Below are positions 36,239 to 45,517 of a DNA stretch of 64,000 nucleotides, piece by piece. The translations under genes were made by a program, and so were the position numbers. Positions within the stretch are counted from its first letter, which is position 1, and each line of letters begins with the position of its first letter. The notes beneath the pieces are model-generated. The model had not been told where the DNA came from. It searched no databases and was given only the letters and a program-made list of their open reading frames with translations. The DNA comes from Flavobacterium zhairuonense. Lineage in GTDB: Bacteria > Bacteroidota > Bacteroidia > Flavobacteriales > Flavobacteriaceae. Location of the stretch: positions 372,001 through 436,000 of the forward strand of contig NZ_SJSY01000073.1 of NCBI RefSeq assembly GCF_004352915.1, given 5' to 3'.

Positions 36239-37333
36239 TTATTTTGTTTTTATGACTTCGTAAATAGCATTAACCATTCCGTCACGCGTTTTATCTAAAG
36301 TCAGTTCCCAAAACATAATGCCTCCCAGTTTTTTTTGTTTTGCATATTCTGATTTGGCTTTTATCGATTTAAGATCATCAGATGTTGCAAAAGTTTTGGT
36401 TTGTGCATTGTACCAGTAAGGAGCTTTTGCTTTATCATCCCAGAAATATTTCCAACCATTAGCTTCTGTATAAGTTGTATCAAAGTTTTTAAAATCAACT
36501 CCTTGTGTGTGTTCTCCAGCTTGATACAAACCGTTATTGATATTTTCTACATTTTTCCATGTTCTGGTGTAAAAAGCACCTCCTATAACTAATTTTTCCG
36601 CTGGAACTCCTTGTTTTATTAAATAAGTAACCGCTCTGTCTGTTGATTCTTCTTTCGGATTTGTGCTGTATAATGGTGTATGATGCCCAGTAACTTTAGA
36701 ATATCCGTTTACCAAATCGTAGCTCATAATATTAATGCGATTTACGTATGGTGCTACGCCTTTCCAGTCTATTGATTCATCCAAACATTTTTGAAAACCT
36801 CCCGCAGCAAAACTTAGCTCGTATTTTTTTCCTAATGTTGAACGCAAAATTTTAAGAAGATCGGTAAAATTTGGTTTATCAGCAGCTTGATACAAATGCC
36901 CTGGAAGACCTTCTATTGAAGGGTATTCCCAATCCAAATCTAATCCATCAACTTTAAAATAATCACTTACTTCTTTTACTGATTTTGCAAATTTCAAACG
37001 ACCTTCTGGAGTTGAAAAAGCAGCTGAACAAGGTTCACAGCCTCCCCATCCACCAAGTGAAAGGACAATTTTTAGTTGCGGATTTTTTGCTTTTAATGCA
37101 ACTAAATGTTTAATTGTTAAAGAATCTTTAGGAGAATCGACGCCTAATTTCCCATCTCTTAAGTGGCAAAAGCTGAATATAATTTGGTCTAATTTATTGA
37201 CTTCGTACTGATCAATAAGATTAGAATCGCCTGTGTAATAAGCGATAATGTCCAGTTTTTTGTTTTTCTGCGCGAATGAATTTGTGGATAGCACCAGAAA
37301 AAATAAAATTGTAATTAGGTTAAGTTGTTTCAT
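36239..37333 (-). CDS. GH18 chitinase-like enzyme
   Basis: A signal peptide (LITILFFLVLSTNSFAQ) is followed by a TIM-barrel chitinase of about 345 residues. The catalytic motif DGLDLDWEYPS lies near residues 125-135, with Glu as acid and the DxxDxDxE spacing intact. KIVLSLGGWGG (strand 3), INIMSYDLVNGY (strand 6) and GGIMFWELTLD (strand 8) are also present. It should cleave chitin or related GlcNAc polymers outside the cell. No carbohydrate-binding or secretion-tail domain is attached, so it may stay periplasmic. Confidence 0.92.
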   Translation of the reverse strand: MKQLNLITILFFLVLSTNSFAQKNKKLDIIAYYTGDSNLIDQYEVNKLDQIIFSFCHLRDGKLGVDSPKDSLTIKHLVALKAKNPQLKIVLSLGGWGGCEPCSAAFSTPEGRLKFAKSVKEVSDYFKVDGLDLDWEYPSIEGLPGHLYQAADKPNFTDLLKILRSTLGKKYELSFAAGGFQKCLDESIDWKGVAPYVNRINIMSYDLVNGYSKVTGHHTPLYSTNPKEESTDRAVTYLIKQGVPAEKLVIGGAFYTRTWKNVENINNGLYQAGEHTQGVDFKNFDTTYTEANGWKYFWDDKAKAPYWYNAQTKTFATSDDLKSIKAKSEYAKQKKLGGIMFWELTLDKTRDGMVNAIYEVIKTK

Positions 37334-37484
37334 ATTTTAGTTTTTTAGAATGCTAAATATACTGGAATGTATTTAATATTCAACTATACTAAATCGTTTT
37401 AATTTGAATTTTAACGAATTATTTGCAAATCACTGCAAAAATATTGCGTTTTTCAAGCTCTTTCTTTCAGATGAAAACAAAAAA

Positions 37485-37521
37485 ATAAACCCGCACAGTT
37501 TCGGACTTGTGCGGGTTTATA
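37485..37521 (-). terminator. Terminator at end of the beta-oxidation operon
   Basis: ATAAACCCGCACA and TGTGCGGGTTTAT are perfect 13-base arms around a 10-base loop, below the acyl-CoA dehydrogenase stop codon. Confidence 0.8.
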
Positions 37522-37551
37522 ACAAATTAAAAGCTAAAAACTATCTTTATA

Positions 37552-39357
37552 TTAGAAGCAGTAAGTATCTTCTGCTACTAATTTTGCTGCGATTTTTTCT
37601 CTAAGCGCCACAACATTTGGCAGGTTAGTATATTTAGTGAAACGTTTAAGTCCCATTAACATCATGCGTTGCTCATCACCTTCAGCGAAAGAAGCGATTC
37701 CTTCTTTTCCTCTTAAGTTTACAATATCTACAGCTTTGTATAAGTATAATTTTGCCATAGCGATTTGCTCTTGAACTTTATCTTCGCCTTGAGCTTTTGC
37801 TAATTTTTCAGTTCTCAAAATAGTACTTTCAGCCATGTAGATTTCAATCAGGATATCAGAAGCTGCCATTAATAATTGTTGATGAGCATCTAATTCTGGA
37901 CCGTATTTTTGAACAGCGCTTCCCGCAACCATCAAGAATACTTTCTTAAGGTTAGCAATAATTCCTTTTTCTTCAGAGAATAATTCAGAGAAATCTGGAG
38001 TGTCAAAAGATGGAATTCCCATTAATTCTTCTTGAACTTTCATTGCTGGTCCAAGCAAATCAACGTGTCCTTTCATTGCTTTTTTGATCAACATACCTAC
38101 AGAAAGCATTCTGTTGATTTCGTTCGTTCCTTCGTAAATACGAGCGATACGAGCATCTCTCCAAGCACTTTCCATTGGAGTATCTTCAGAGAATCCCATT
38201 CCACCAAAAATCTGAATTCCTTCGTCAGAACAAGATTGAACGTCTTCAGAAACGGCTACTTTCAAGATAGAACACTCGATAGCATATTCTTCAACACCTT
38301 TCAATTCTGCTTCTTGGTGACTTGTTCCTTCTGCTTCACGAGCTGCGATTCTGTCTTCGATATCTTTTGCAGCGCGGTAAGAAGCACTTTCTCCAGCGTA
38401 AGCATTAGTTGCCATTTCAGCTAATTTAGCACGGATAGCGCCAAAAGATGAAATAGAAGTATTGAACTGAATTCTTTCGTTAGCATATTTTACAGCGCCA
38501 GAAGTAACTCTTCTTTGAGCATCAAGACATGCTGCAGCCAATTTAATACGACCAACGTTTAAAGCATTCATTGCAATTTTGAAACCGTTTCCTCTTTCAG
38601 ATAACATGTTTTCAACTGGAACTTTCGTTTCGTTGAAGAAAACCTGACGAGTAGAAGAAGCACGGATTCCTAATTTATGCTCTTCTTCATTCATAGAAAT
38701 TCCGTTTGCTGGATCGTTTTCTACGATGAAACCTGTAATATTTTTATCATCTCCAATACGAGCAAAAACGATGAAAACGCTGCAGAAACCTGCATTCGAA
38801 ATCCACATTTTTTGTCCTGTGATAGAGTAGTATTTTCCATCTTCCGATAAAACCGCTTTAGTTTTTCCTGAGTTAGCATCAGATCCTGCGCCTGGTTCAG
38901 TTAAGCAATAAGCTCCAAACCATTCTCCAGAAGCTAATAACGGAACGTATTTTTTCTTTTGTTCTTCAGTACCGTAAAGTGTAATTGGCATAGTTCCAAT
39001 TCCTGTATGTGCACCAAAAGCAGTTGAGAACGAACCTGTTGCTCCAGAAATGTAGTCACAAACCAACATTGTAGAAACAAATCCCATTCCTAATCCGCCG
39101 TATTCTTCCGGAACTGCAACTCCTAGAAGTCCAAGTTCACCTGCTTTACGCATAGATGATTCTGTATACGCATAATCTTTTTTCTCAAAACGATCTTTGT
39201 GCGCCCATAATTCTTTGTCAACGAACTCTTTTACAGAGTCACGCATCATTAACTGCTCTTCAGAGAAATCTTCTGGTGTGAAGATGTCCTCGCATTTTGT
39301 TTCTTTAACTAAAAACTGACCACCACGAGTCACGTTTTTTTGGATTGTATCTGCCAT
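37552..39357 (-). CDS. Acyl-CoA dehydrogenase, long C-terminally extended type
   Basis: The start at 39357 (MADTIQKNVTRGG) avoids an unlikely 14-residue N-terminal extension. The 601-residue protein has GLGLMGVAVPEEYGG-like and CLTEPGAGSDANSGKT (FAD-binding) motifs, MWISNAGF, and IYEGTNEINRM with the catalytic Glu region. A C-terminal extension of about 170 residues follows, as in VLCAD-like enzymes. It makes the first oxidation in fatty acid breakdown. It is the last gene of a minus-strand operon that starts with marR; a four-helix-bundle gene separates it from the thiolase. Confidence 0.9.
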   Translation of the reverse strand: MADTIQKNVTRGGQFLVKETKCEDIFTPEDFSEEQLMMRDSVKEFVDKELWAHKDRFEKKDYAYTESSMRKAGELGLLGVAVPEEYGGLGMGFVSTMLVCDYISGATGSFSTAFGAHTGIGTMPITLYGTEEQKKKYVPLLASGEWFGAYCLTEPGAGSDANSGKTKAVLSEDGKYYSITGQKMWISNAGFCSVFIVFARIGDDKNITGFIVENDPANGISMNEEEHKLGIRASSTRQVFFNETKVPVENMLSERGNGFKIAMNALNVGRIKLAAACLDAQRRVTSGAVKYANERIQFNTSISSFGAIRAKLAEMATNAYAGESASYRAAKDIEDRIAAREAEGTSHQEAELKGVEEYAIECSILKVAVSEDVQSCSDEGIQIFGGMGFSEDTPMESAWRDARIARIYEGTNEINRMLSVGMLIKKAMKGHVDLLGPAMKVQEELMGIPSFDTPDFSELFSEEKGIIANLKKVFLMVAGSAVQKYGPELDAHQQLLMAASDILIEIYMAESTILRTEKLAKAQGEDKVQEQIAMAKLYLYKAVDIVNLRGKEGIASFAEGDEQRMMLMGLKRFTKYTNLPNVVALREKIAAKLVAEDTYCF

Positions 39358-39880
39358 TTTGTTTTTGTTTTTATAAAAGATGAAAGAAGCAAGAAGCAAG
39401 ATTTTTAATCTAACTTATTTATGAAGCCTGTGGTCATCTTTTGAAATTCAATTATTTTGTTTTCTATTTCTTCTGTTTTTGTCTTGGATAGATAGTCATT
39501 TTGAAAAGCTATCAGTAATTGTGTTTGTAATTCAAATGACGAACCTAAACTAATATTCAAATAATGCTGAAAGTGATTATTTCTTCTGTTAGAGCCTTCA
39601 GCAATATTAGAAGGCATTGAAACAGAACATCTATTCATTTGACTTGTCAAACTATAGGTTTCTGATTTTGGAAAAGATGCAGTTAGTTTATAGATATCAT
39701 TAGTGATTTCCATAGCTAAAATCCAAATTTTCAAATTCTTAAAATTGTGTCTCATGTTTTTTGAGGCAAGATAAGAAGAAAAAATAAAAGTAAGTTTTTT
39801 ACTACTTTCAGAAATCTTGTTTTCAGAACATTTTCATCCCAAAATTAAGTCTTGCTTCTTGCTTCTTTCCTCTCAAAAAA
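39358..39880. repeat. GAAGCAAGAAGCAAGA inverted repeats framing a four-helix-bundle gene
   Basis: GAAGCAAGAAGCAAGA at 39386-39401 and its exact inverse TCTTGCTTCTTGCTTC at 39850-39865 bracket the gene at 39405-39755. The whole block lies between two genes of a beta-oxidation operon, which suggests insertion of a unit. Confidence 0.7.
39405..39755 (-). CDS. Four-helix-bundle protein (23S rRNA intervening-sequence protein family)
   Basis: The 116-residue protein has the family pattern F-x-x-L-x-I-W-x-x-A-M-E (residues 5-17), YKLTASFPKSETYSLTSQMNRCSVSMPSNIAEGSNR (in parts, about 22-57) and a final helix IENKIIEFQKMTTGFINKL. This is the four-helix-bundle family first seen in 23S rRNA intervening sequences. 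The role is unknown; members often occur as inserted single genes. Here inverted repeats bracket it inside a catabolic operon. Confidence 0.88.
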   Translation of the reverse strand: MRHNFKNLKIWILAMEITNDIYKLTASFPKSETYSLTSQMNRCSVSMPSNIAEGSNRRNNHFQHYLNISLGSSFELQTQLLIAFQNDYLSKTKTEEIENKIIEFQKMTTGFINKLD

Positions 39881-41062
39881 CTACAACACCTCGTAAATCC
39901 CCGCAGAACCTTGTCCAGTTCCAACACACATCGAAACTATTCCGTATTTATTACCTCTACGTTTCATCTCATCAAATAACTGAACAGAAAGTTTAGCTCC
40001 TGTACATCCTAGAGGGTGACCTAAAGCGATCGCTCCTCCGTTTACGTTTACGATTTCTGGGTTAATGTTTAACTCGCGAGTAACTGCTAAAGCTTGTGAA
40101 GCAAAAGCCTCGTTTAACTCAATTAAATCAATATCGTTTAATGTTAATCCCGCTTGTTTCAAGGCTTTCGGAATTGCTTTTACAGGTCCGATACCCATAA
40201 TTCTTGGCTCAACACCAGAAGAAGCAAAATTTACTAATCTGGCAATTGGCTCAAGATTTAATTCTTTAACCATGTCCTCACTCATGATTAAAACGAATGC
40301 TGCACCGTCGCTCATTTGAGAAGAGTTACCAGCAGTTACGCTTCCGTCAGCAGCAAAAACGGGTCTTAAACCTGCTAAAGCTTCTTTAGAAGTTCCTGCT
40401 CTTGGTCCTTCGTCTTTGTTAACAACGTATGATTTTGTTTCTTTTTTACCATTTTCATTGATGAAAGTCTGCTCAACAGTAATTGGAACTATTTGTTTGT
40501 CAAATTTTCCTTCTGCCTGTGCTTTTAAGGCTTTCATATGAGAGTTGTACGCAAACTCATCCTGATCTTCTCTAGAGATTTTGTATTGGTTAGCCACCGC
40601 TTCAGCAGTTAAACCCATTCCCCAGTAGTAATCTTCGTGACCTGCAGCCGCAACTTTATAATCTGGAGTTGGTTTGTAACCTCCCATCGGAATATAACTC
40701 ATACTTTCTGCACCACCGGCAATGATACAATCTGCCATTCCTGATTGGATTTTAGCAGTCGCCATTCCGATAGTTTCTAATCCAGATGCGCAGTAACGGT
40801 TAACTGTAACACCAGGAACGTCTTCTACTTTTAATCCCATCAAAGAGATTAAACGTCCAACGTTAAGACCTTGTTCTGCCTCTGGCATGGCATTTCCTAC
40901 CATAACGTCGTCGATACGTTTTTTATCGAAATTAGGCAGTTCGTCCATCATAAACTGAATGGTTTCTGCAGCTAATTCATCAGGTCTTTTAAATCTAAAA
41001 ACACCTTTTGGAGCTTTTCCAACTGCTGTTCTATATGCTTTTACTATATATGCTGTTTTCAT
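39881..41062 (-). CDS. Acetyl-CoA C-acyltransferase (thiolase)
   Basis: The 393-residue protein has the acylated Cys in VNRYCASGLETI (about residue 91), NVNGGAIALGHPLGCTGAK with the active-site His, and the final SMCVGTGQGSAGIYEVL with the base Cys. It performs the thiolytic last step of beta-oxidation. It lies between the multienzyme gene and the acyl-CoA dehydrogenase gene in one operon. Confidence 0.94.
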   Translation of the reverse strand: MKTAYIVKAYRTAVGKAPKGVFRFKRPDELAAETIQFMMDELPNFDKKRIDDVMVGNAMPEAEQGLNVGRLISLMGLKVEDVPGVTVNRYCASGLETIGMATAKIQSGMADCIIAGGAESMSYIPMGGYKPTPDYKVAAAGHEDYYWGMGLTAEAVANQYKISREDQDEFAYNSHMKALKAQAEGKFDKQIVPITVEQTFINENGKKETKSYVVNKDEGPRAGTSKEALAGLRPVFAADGSVTAGNSSQMSDGAAFVLIMSEDMVKELNLEPIARLVNFASSGVEPRIMGIGPVKAIPKALKQAGLTLNDIDLIELNEAFASQALAVTRELNINPEIVNVNGGAIALGHPLGCTGAKLSVQLFDEMKRRGNKYGIVSMCVGTGQGSAGIYEVL

Positions 41063-41088
41063 TTGTTTTTGTTTTTTTAAGATTTAGA

Positions 41089-41156
41089 GAAGCAAGAGCC
41101 AAGAGAAAAGACAAAACTTTGTTTTGAAATCTTGCTTCTTGCATCTTTCTTCTACT
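41089..41156. repeat. Hairpin of the GAAGCAAGA repeat family without a gene
   Basis: GAAGCAAGAGCC on the left and ATCTTGCTTCTTGC on the right repeat the ends of the four-helix-bundle block, but only about 30 bases separate them. It sits between thiolase and multienzyme genes in the same operon and could be an empty or deleted copy. Confidence 0.6.
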
Positions 41157-41159
41157 TTT

Positions 41160-43550
41160 CTAGTTACGAAGCGGTTTTCCTTTAGTCAACATGTATTGAA
41201 TTCTCTCTAAAGTCTTACGCTCTGTACATAAACTCAAGAAAGCTTCACGTTCGATATCTAATAAATATTGTTCAGATACTAAAGTAGCTTCAGATAAATC
41301 ACCACCAGCCATTACATAAGCCAGTTTGTTAGCGATTTTCTTGTCGTGCTCAGAAATGTATTTTCCAGCCTGCATTTGGTCAGTTCCAACTAAGAACATA
41401 CCCAAAGCTTGTTTTCCTAGAACTTTAATATCATTTCTTCTGATTGGCTGAGTATAACCTGCTTCTGCCATTAACAATGCATGTTTTTTAGCTTCAGCAA
41501 TCTGACGATCTTTGTTTACTACAATAATGTCTTTTCCATGTTGAAGAAGTCCAGTGTCAAAAGCTTCATAACCAGAAGTTGAAACTTTAGCCATTGCGAT
41601 TGTCAAGAAATACTCTTGAAGAACATTCAATTCCACGTCGTTTTTGCGGAATAAATCTGAAGCTCTTAAAGTCATTTCTTTAGAACCACCACCACCAGGG
41701 ATAACTCCAACACCAAATTCAACTAGTCCCATGTACGTTTCTGCAGCAGCAACCACTTTATCAGCGTGTAAGCTCATTTCGCATCCACCGCCGAAAGTCA
41801 TTCCGTGAGGCGCTACTACAACTGGAATAGAAGAATAACGAACACGCATCATAGTGTCTTGGAACAGTTTAATTGCCATGTTCAATTCGTCATATTCCTG
41901 CTCAACCGCCATCATGAAAATCATTCCGATATTAGCTCCAACAGAGAAATTAGCTGCTTGATTACCAATAACTAAACCTTGATATTCTTTTTCAGATAAG
42001 TCGATTGCTTTATTGATAGCTTGTAGAACGTCGCCACCAATTGTATTCATTTTAGATTGGAATTCTAAGTTCAAGATTCCGTCTCCTAAATCCTGAATGA
42101 TTGCACCACTATTGCTCCAAACTTTTTTACTTTCGCGAATGTTGTTTAGAATAATGAATGAATCTTGTCCAGGAACTTTTACTTGTGATTTTGTCGGAAT
42201 GTTATAGAAATAAGTCGCTCCTTCTTTTACAGTATAGAAACTGTCGCTTCCAGAAGCCAACATTTCAGTAACCCATGCAGCAGGCGCTAAACCTTCTGCT
42301 TTCATGATTTCAATTCCTTTGGCAACACCAATGGCATCCCAGATTTCGAATGGACCATTTTCCCATCCAAAACCAGCTTTCATGGCATCGTCAATTTTAT
42401 ATAATTCGTCTGAGATTTCAGGAACTCTGTTTGAAACATAAGCAAACATTCCGGCGAAACTCTTACGGTAGAATTCTCCCGCTTTATCTGTTCCTTTTAC
42501 TAAAACTTTAAAACGATTGATTGGTTTATCGATAGTTTTTGTTAGTTCAAGAGTAGCAAAATTTGCTTTTTTTGCAGCGCGGTATTCTAATGTATTTAAG
42601 TCTAAAGAAAGAATATCTTTATCTACTTTTTTGTAGAAACCTTGTCCAGTTTTGCTTCCTAACCAATTATTTTCCATCATTTTGTTGATGAAATCAGGAA
42701 GTTTGAACAATTCGTGTTGTTCGTCATTTGGGCAGTTTTCGTAAATACCATTAGCAACGTGTACCAAAGTATCCAATCCAACAACGTCAACCGTACGGAA
42801 AGTAGCCGATTTTGGACGACCAATTACTGGACCAGTCAATTTATCAACTTCTTCGATTGTTAATCCCATTTCTTTAACCAAGTGGAATAAACTTTGGATT
42901 CCGTAAATACCAATTCTGTTTCCAATAAACGCCGGAGTATCTTTAGCAACAACCGAAGTTTTTCCTAAGAATTTAGATCCGTATTCGTTTAAGAAATCCA
43001 ATACTTCAATTGAAGTTTTTGGACCAGGAATAATTTCAAATAATTTTAAGTAACGCGCAGGGTTAAAAAAGTGAGTTCCGCAGAAGTGCTGTTGGAAATC
43101 TTCGCTTCTTCCTTCACTCATAAAGTGAATTGGAATACCAGAAGTGTTTGAAGTAACTAAAGTTCCAGGTTTACGGAATTTCTCGATTTGTTCAAAAACC
43201 AATTTTTTGATATCCAAACGCTCTACAACAACCTCAATAATCCAATCAACATTGGCAATTTTTGCCATATCATCAGTCGTATTTCCGGTTGTAATTCGGT
43301 TTGCGAATTTCTGACTGTAAATAGGAGATGGTTTTGATTTCAATGAATTCGCTAAGTGCTCATTTACAACTCTGTTGCGAACAGCTTTGCTTTCAAGAGT
43401 TAAACCTTTTTTAGCTTCAGCGTCGGTCAGTTCGCGAGGTACAATGTCCAGAAGTAAAACTTCGACACCAATGTTAGCAAAATGACAAGCTATACCTGAA
43501 CCCATAATTCCGGATCCAATTACAGCAACTTTTTTAATTGTGCGTTTCAT
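41160..43550 (-). CDS. 3-Hydroxyacyl-CoA dehydrogenase / enoyl-CoA hydratase, FadN type
   Basis: The NAD-binding motif VIGSGIMGSGIA opens the protein (residues 10-21). The dehydrogenase domains continue through SNTSGIPI, GTHFFNPARYLKLFEIIPG and DTPAFIGNRIG. The hydratase/crotonase domain is at the C-terminus (about 500-796), with FGGGCEMSLHAD and VEFGVGVIPGGGGSKE, whose Glu residues are catalytic. The dehydrogenase-first order is that of Bacillus FadN, opposite to E. coli FadB. At 796 residues it has full family length. It is the second gene of the operon. Confidence 0.93.
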   Translation of the reverse strand: MKRTIKKVAVIGSGIMGSGIACHFANIGVEVLLLDIVPRELTDAEAKKGLTLESKAVRNRVVNEHLANSLKSKPSPIYSQKFANRITTGNTTDDMAKIANVDWIIEVVVERLDIKKLVFEQIEKFRKPGTLVTSNTSGIPIHFMSEGRSEDFQQHFCGTHFFNPARYLKLFEIIPGPKTSIEVLDFLNEYGSKFLGKTSVVAKDTPAFIGNRIGIYGIQSLFHLVKEMGLTIEEVDKLTGPVIGRPKSATFRTVDVVGLDTLVHVANGIYENCPNDEQHELFKLPDFINKMMENNWLGSKTGQGFYKKVDKDILSLDLNTLEYRAAKKANFATLELTKTIDKPINRFKVLVKGTDKAGEFYRKSFAGMFAYVSNRVPEISDELYKIDDAMKAGFGWENGPFEIWDAIGVAKGIEIMKAEGLAPAAWVTEMLASGSDSFYTVKEGATYFYNIPTKSQVKVPGQDSFIILNNIRESKKVWSNSGAIIQDLGDGILNLEFQSKMNTIGGDVLQAINKAIDLSEKEYQGLVIGNQAANFSVGANIGMIFMMAVEQEYDELNMAIKLFQDTMMRVRYSSIPVVVAPHGMTFGGGCEMSLHADKVVAAAETYMGLVEFGVGVIPGGGGSKEMTLRASDLFRKNDVELNVLQEYFLTIAMAKVSTSGYEAFDTGLLQHGKDIIVVNKDRQIAEAKKHALLMAEAGYTQPIRRNDIKVLGKQALGMFLVGTDQMQAGKYISEHDKKIANKLAYVMAGGDLSEATLVSEQYLLDIEREAFLSLCTERKTLERIQYMLTKGKPLRN

Positions 43551-43597
43551 ATTAGTTATTATTTGTTTTTTTACAGAATTTGGACAACCAAAATTGA

Positions 43598-44056
43598 TTA
43601 TTTTTCTTCTGCGTTTTCTGTTTGATTAAATATGTTTTTATCCTGAATTAATTCGTTGATGATTTCAGCAACTTCGATAAAATGATTCAGTTTTTCATCC
43701 GAAACATGTTTTCTTACTGATTCATTAAATTTCAGAACTGTATTTTTAGATAAATCTCTTTTTTCTTTTCCAAATTCGGTCAGATAGATCAAAACGCCAC
43801 GACCGTCACTTGGGTTTTTTTTGCGAACGATTAAACCTTTTTCTTCCATAGATTTTAAAGTTCTGGTCAAGCTCGTTGCTTCCATGCCCATTCTTGGACC
43901 TAAAGCGGTTGATGGCGTTCCTTCTTCTTTGTCCATACTTAAAAGTGCAAATCCGGTGGCCATTGTTGCGTCGTATTTAGCCGCTTCTTCGTTATACATT
44001 CTTGAAACAGCTTGCCATGTCGCTCTCAAAATATAATCTATCGTTTTGTCTTTCAT
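43598..44056 (-). CDS. MarR-family regulator of the beta-oxidation operon
   Basis: The 152-residue protein has a winged helix: MGMEATSLTRTLKSMEEKGLIVRKKNPSDGRGVLIYLTEFGKE, in parts, where SDGRG is the MarR wing. It is the first gene of the operon with the multienzyme, thiolase and acyl-CoA dehydrogenase genes. A perfect 12-base palindrome in front of it is a likely operator. By analogy with other lipid regulators of this family, acyl-CoA could be the inducer; that is inference. Confidence 0.88.
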   Translation of the reverse strand: MKDKTIDYILRATWQAVSRMYNEEAAKYDATMATGFALLSMDKEEGTPSTALGPRMGMEATSLTRTLKSMEEKGLIVRKKNPSDGRGVLIYLTEFGKEKRDLSKNTVLKFNESVRKHVSDEKLNHFIEVAEIINELIQDKNIFNQTENAEEK

Positions 44057-44074
44057 AGGTAACTATATCGATTT

Positions 44075-44106
44075 CAAATATAATTAAAAAATACTATGCA
44101 TGCATA
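44075..44106 (-). promoter_or_regulatory. Probable MarR operator and promoter of the beta-oxidation operon
   Basis: CAAATATA at 44075-44082 reads TATATTTG on the minus strand, a perfect -7 element. TATGCATGCATA at 44095-44106 is a 12-base perfect palindrome placed where the -33 element should be, and no TTG is present there. Binding of the adjacent MarR protein would block the polymerase. Confidence 0.6.
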
Positions 44107-44277
44107 TTATTTTTAAATAAATTTTTGGTTAATTAAAAAATGTCTTTGGTTTTCAGTGTTTTGTGGTTAAATTTTAACTGAAATATACTATTCTTTTTTG
44201 AGATTTTAACATTTTAGATACTTTAAAAATAGGTTTCTCATTTTTAAAATAGCTTTATTTCGGTTTTCTGTAATGAA

Positions 44278-45315
44278 TTACGGATTTAATTCTGATTTAT
44301 TTTCTGTTTCGTATTTATTAAGTGCCTTTTGCAGAATCCTTTTCATCGTATTTCTCAAGTTTTCGGGTCGTAGTACTTCGATTCCGTCTCCAAAGCCTAA
44401 GAGAATGCGCTCCATTTCGTAATTAGGCAAAAGAAAAATATGTATAATAATGCTTTGATCTTCATTTTTCTTAATTAAGCGCTGTGATGAGTGCAACGGT
44501 TTTGTAAGTACATAAGGAGCGTTTTTGGCATCAACCCAAAGCTCAATCCGCCTTGGCTGTAAACCTGAATTGACCGTAACGCCAATTACATTCTTATAAT
44601 AGGTATCGGCATCAAAATCTTCTTCTATATAAGGAAGGCTGAAATCGTAGTCAATTGAAATGATTCTGTCCAAAGCCAAATTGGTTATAGGCTGTGAGGC
44701 TTTTTTCTTTCCAATCAAAAACCAGCGATTATTAAACTCCTTTAATATAAAAGGATGAAAATGAAATTTGGTTTCTTCTCGCGATTTAAACGATTTATAG
44801 GTAATTATCAAAACCATCTTTTTAATAATCGCCTGATAAATTTCATCTAAATAATGAAGCCCTTTTAGGTTTTCGTTTTTATCCAAATAAATAACAGGTT
44901 TGGTATGTGATTTCTCAGCGTAGATTTTATCTTCCAAACGCTGCAGAATATCCGATACATCATTAAATAAAGAGAAATCTTTAAACTGTTTCAGCATCGA
45001 AACCGTTTCGGTTAAAACATTCATATCGGTTTCCGTCAGCGGAATATCGGTTATCGAAAAATCTTCGTCTTCATATTTATAATACTTTTTATCGTAAACC
45101 ACAATTGGTGCATTATAACCCAGCTTTTCACTACGCATCAACTGAATATCCATTTGGATCGTTCGTTTACTTATCGGATTTTGTCGTCCTTCATATTCAA
45201 ATAAAGCCTCTGAACATTCTTCTATTAAATCTTCGAGTGTCCATTGCCGGTATTTATTCTGAAGGCATTTATCGATTGTCTTGTACCTAATTAAGGCGTT
45301 TTTGTTTTGTGACAT
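44278..45315 (-). CDS. WYL-domain transcriptional regulator
   Basis: I start the gene at 45315 (MSQNKNALIRYKTIDKCLQ); an upstream Met adds 11 residues. The N-terminus is a winged helix (WTLEDLIEECSEALFEYEG; SKRTIQMDIQLMRSEKLGY). A WYL domain follows: KMVLIITYKSFKSREETKFHFHPFILKEFNNRWFLIGKKK, in parts near residues 175-215, then a WCX-like C-terminal extension. WYL domains sense nucleic acid or nucleotide ligands and often control RNA repair and defence genes. It lies near the Ro/RtcB locus and is a candidate regulator of it. Confidence 0.88.
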   Translation of the reverse strand: MSQNKNALIRYKTIDKCLQNKYRQWTLEDLIEECSEALFEYEGRQNPISKRTIQMDIQLMRSEKLGYNAPIVVYDKKYYKYEDEDFSITDIPLTETDMNVLTETVSMLKQFKDFSLFNDVSDILQRLEDKIYAEKSHTKPVIYLDKNENLKGLHYLDEIYQAIIKKMVLIITYKSFKSREETKFHFHPFILKEFNNRWFLIGKKKASQPITNLALDRIISIDYDFSLPYIEEDFDADTYYKNVIGVTVNSGLQPRRIELWVDAKNAPYVLTKPLHSSQRLIKKNEDQSIIIHIFLLPNYEMERILLGFGDGIEVLRPENLRNTMKRILQKALNKYETENKSELNP

Positions 45316-45335
45316 TGCTGTATGTGTTTTTTGCT

Positions 45336-45512
45336 TGCAAAGTCGCAAAGTTTTTTAATTCAATGATTATTAAGATTTGTTTCACGCAGATTAAAAATGA
45401 TTTAGGCAGATTCAGCAGATTATTTTAAAAATAAAATCTTTTTAGATCTGCTCAAATCTGTAAAATCTGCGTGAAACAAAAAACTTTGCGCCTTAGCGTC
45501 TTTGCGAGATTC
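45336..45512. repeat. Dispersed inverted repeat of TTTCACGCAGATT type
   Basis: GTTTCACGCAGATT (45379-45392) and AATCTGCGTGAAAC (about 45465-45478), plus TCGCAAAGTTTTTT (45343-45356) and AAAAAACTTTGCG (45478-45490), form nested inverted repeats. Similar sequence occurs at 56281-56440 and 60597-60692. Confidence 0.7.
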
Positions 45513-45517
45513 AATTT

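Noticed and set aside
37404..37604. Plus-strand frame of 66 codons
   Set aside because: It runs through the operon terminator hairpin and into the antisense end of the acyl-CoA dehydrogenase gene.
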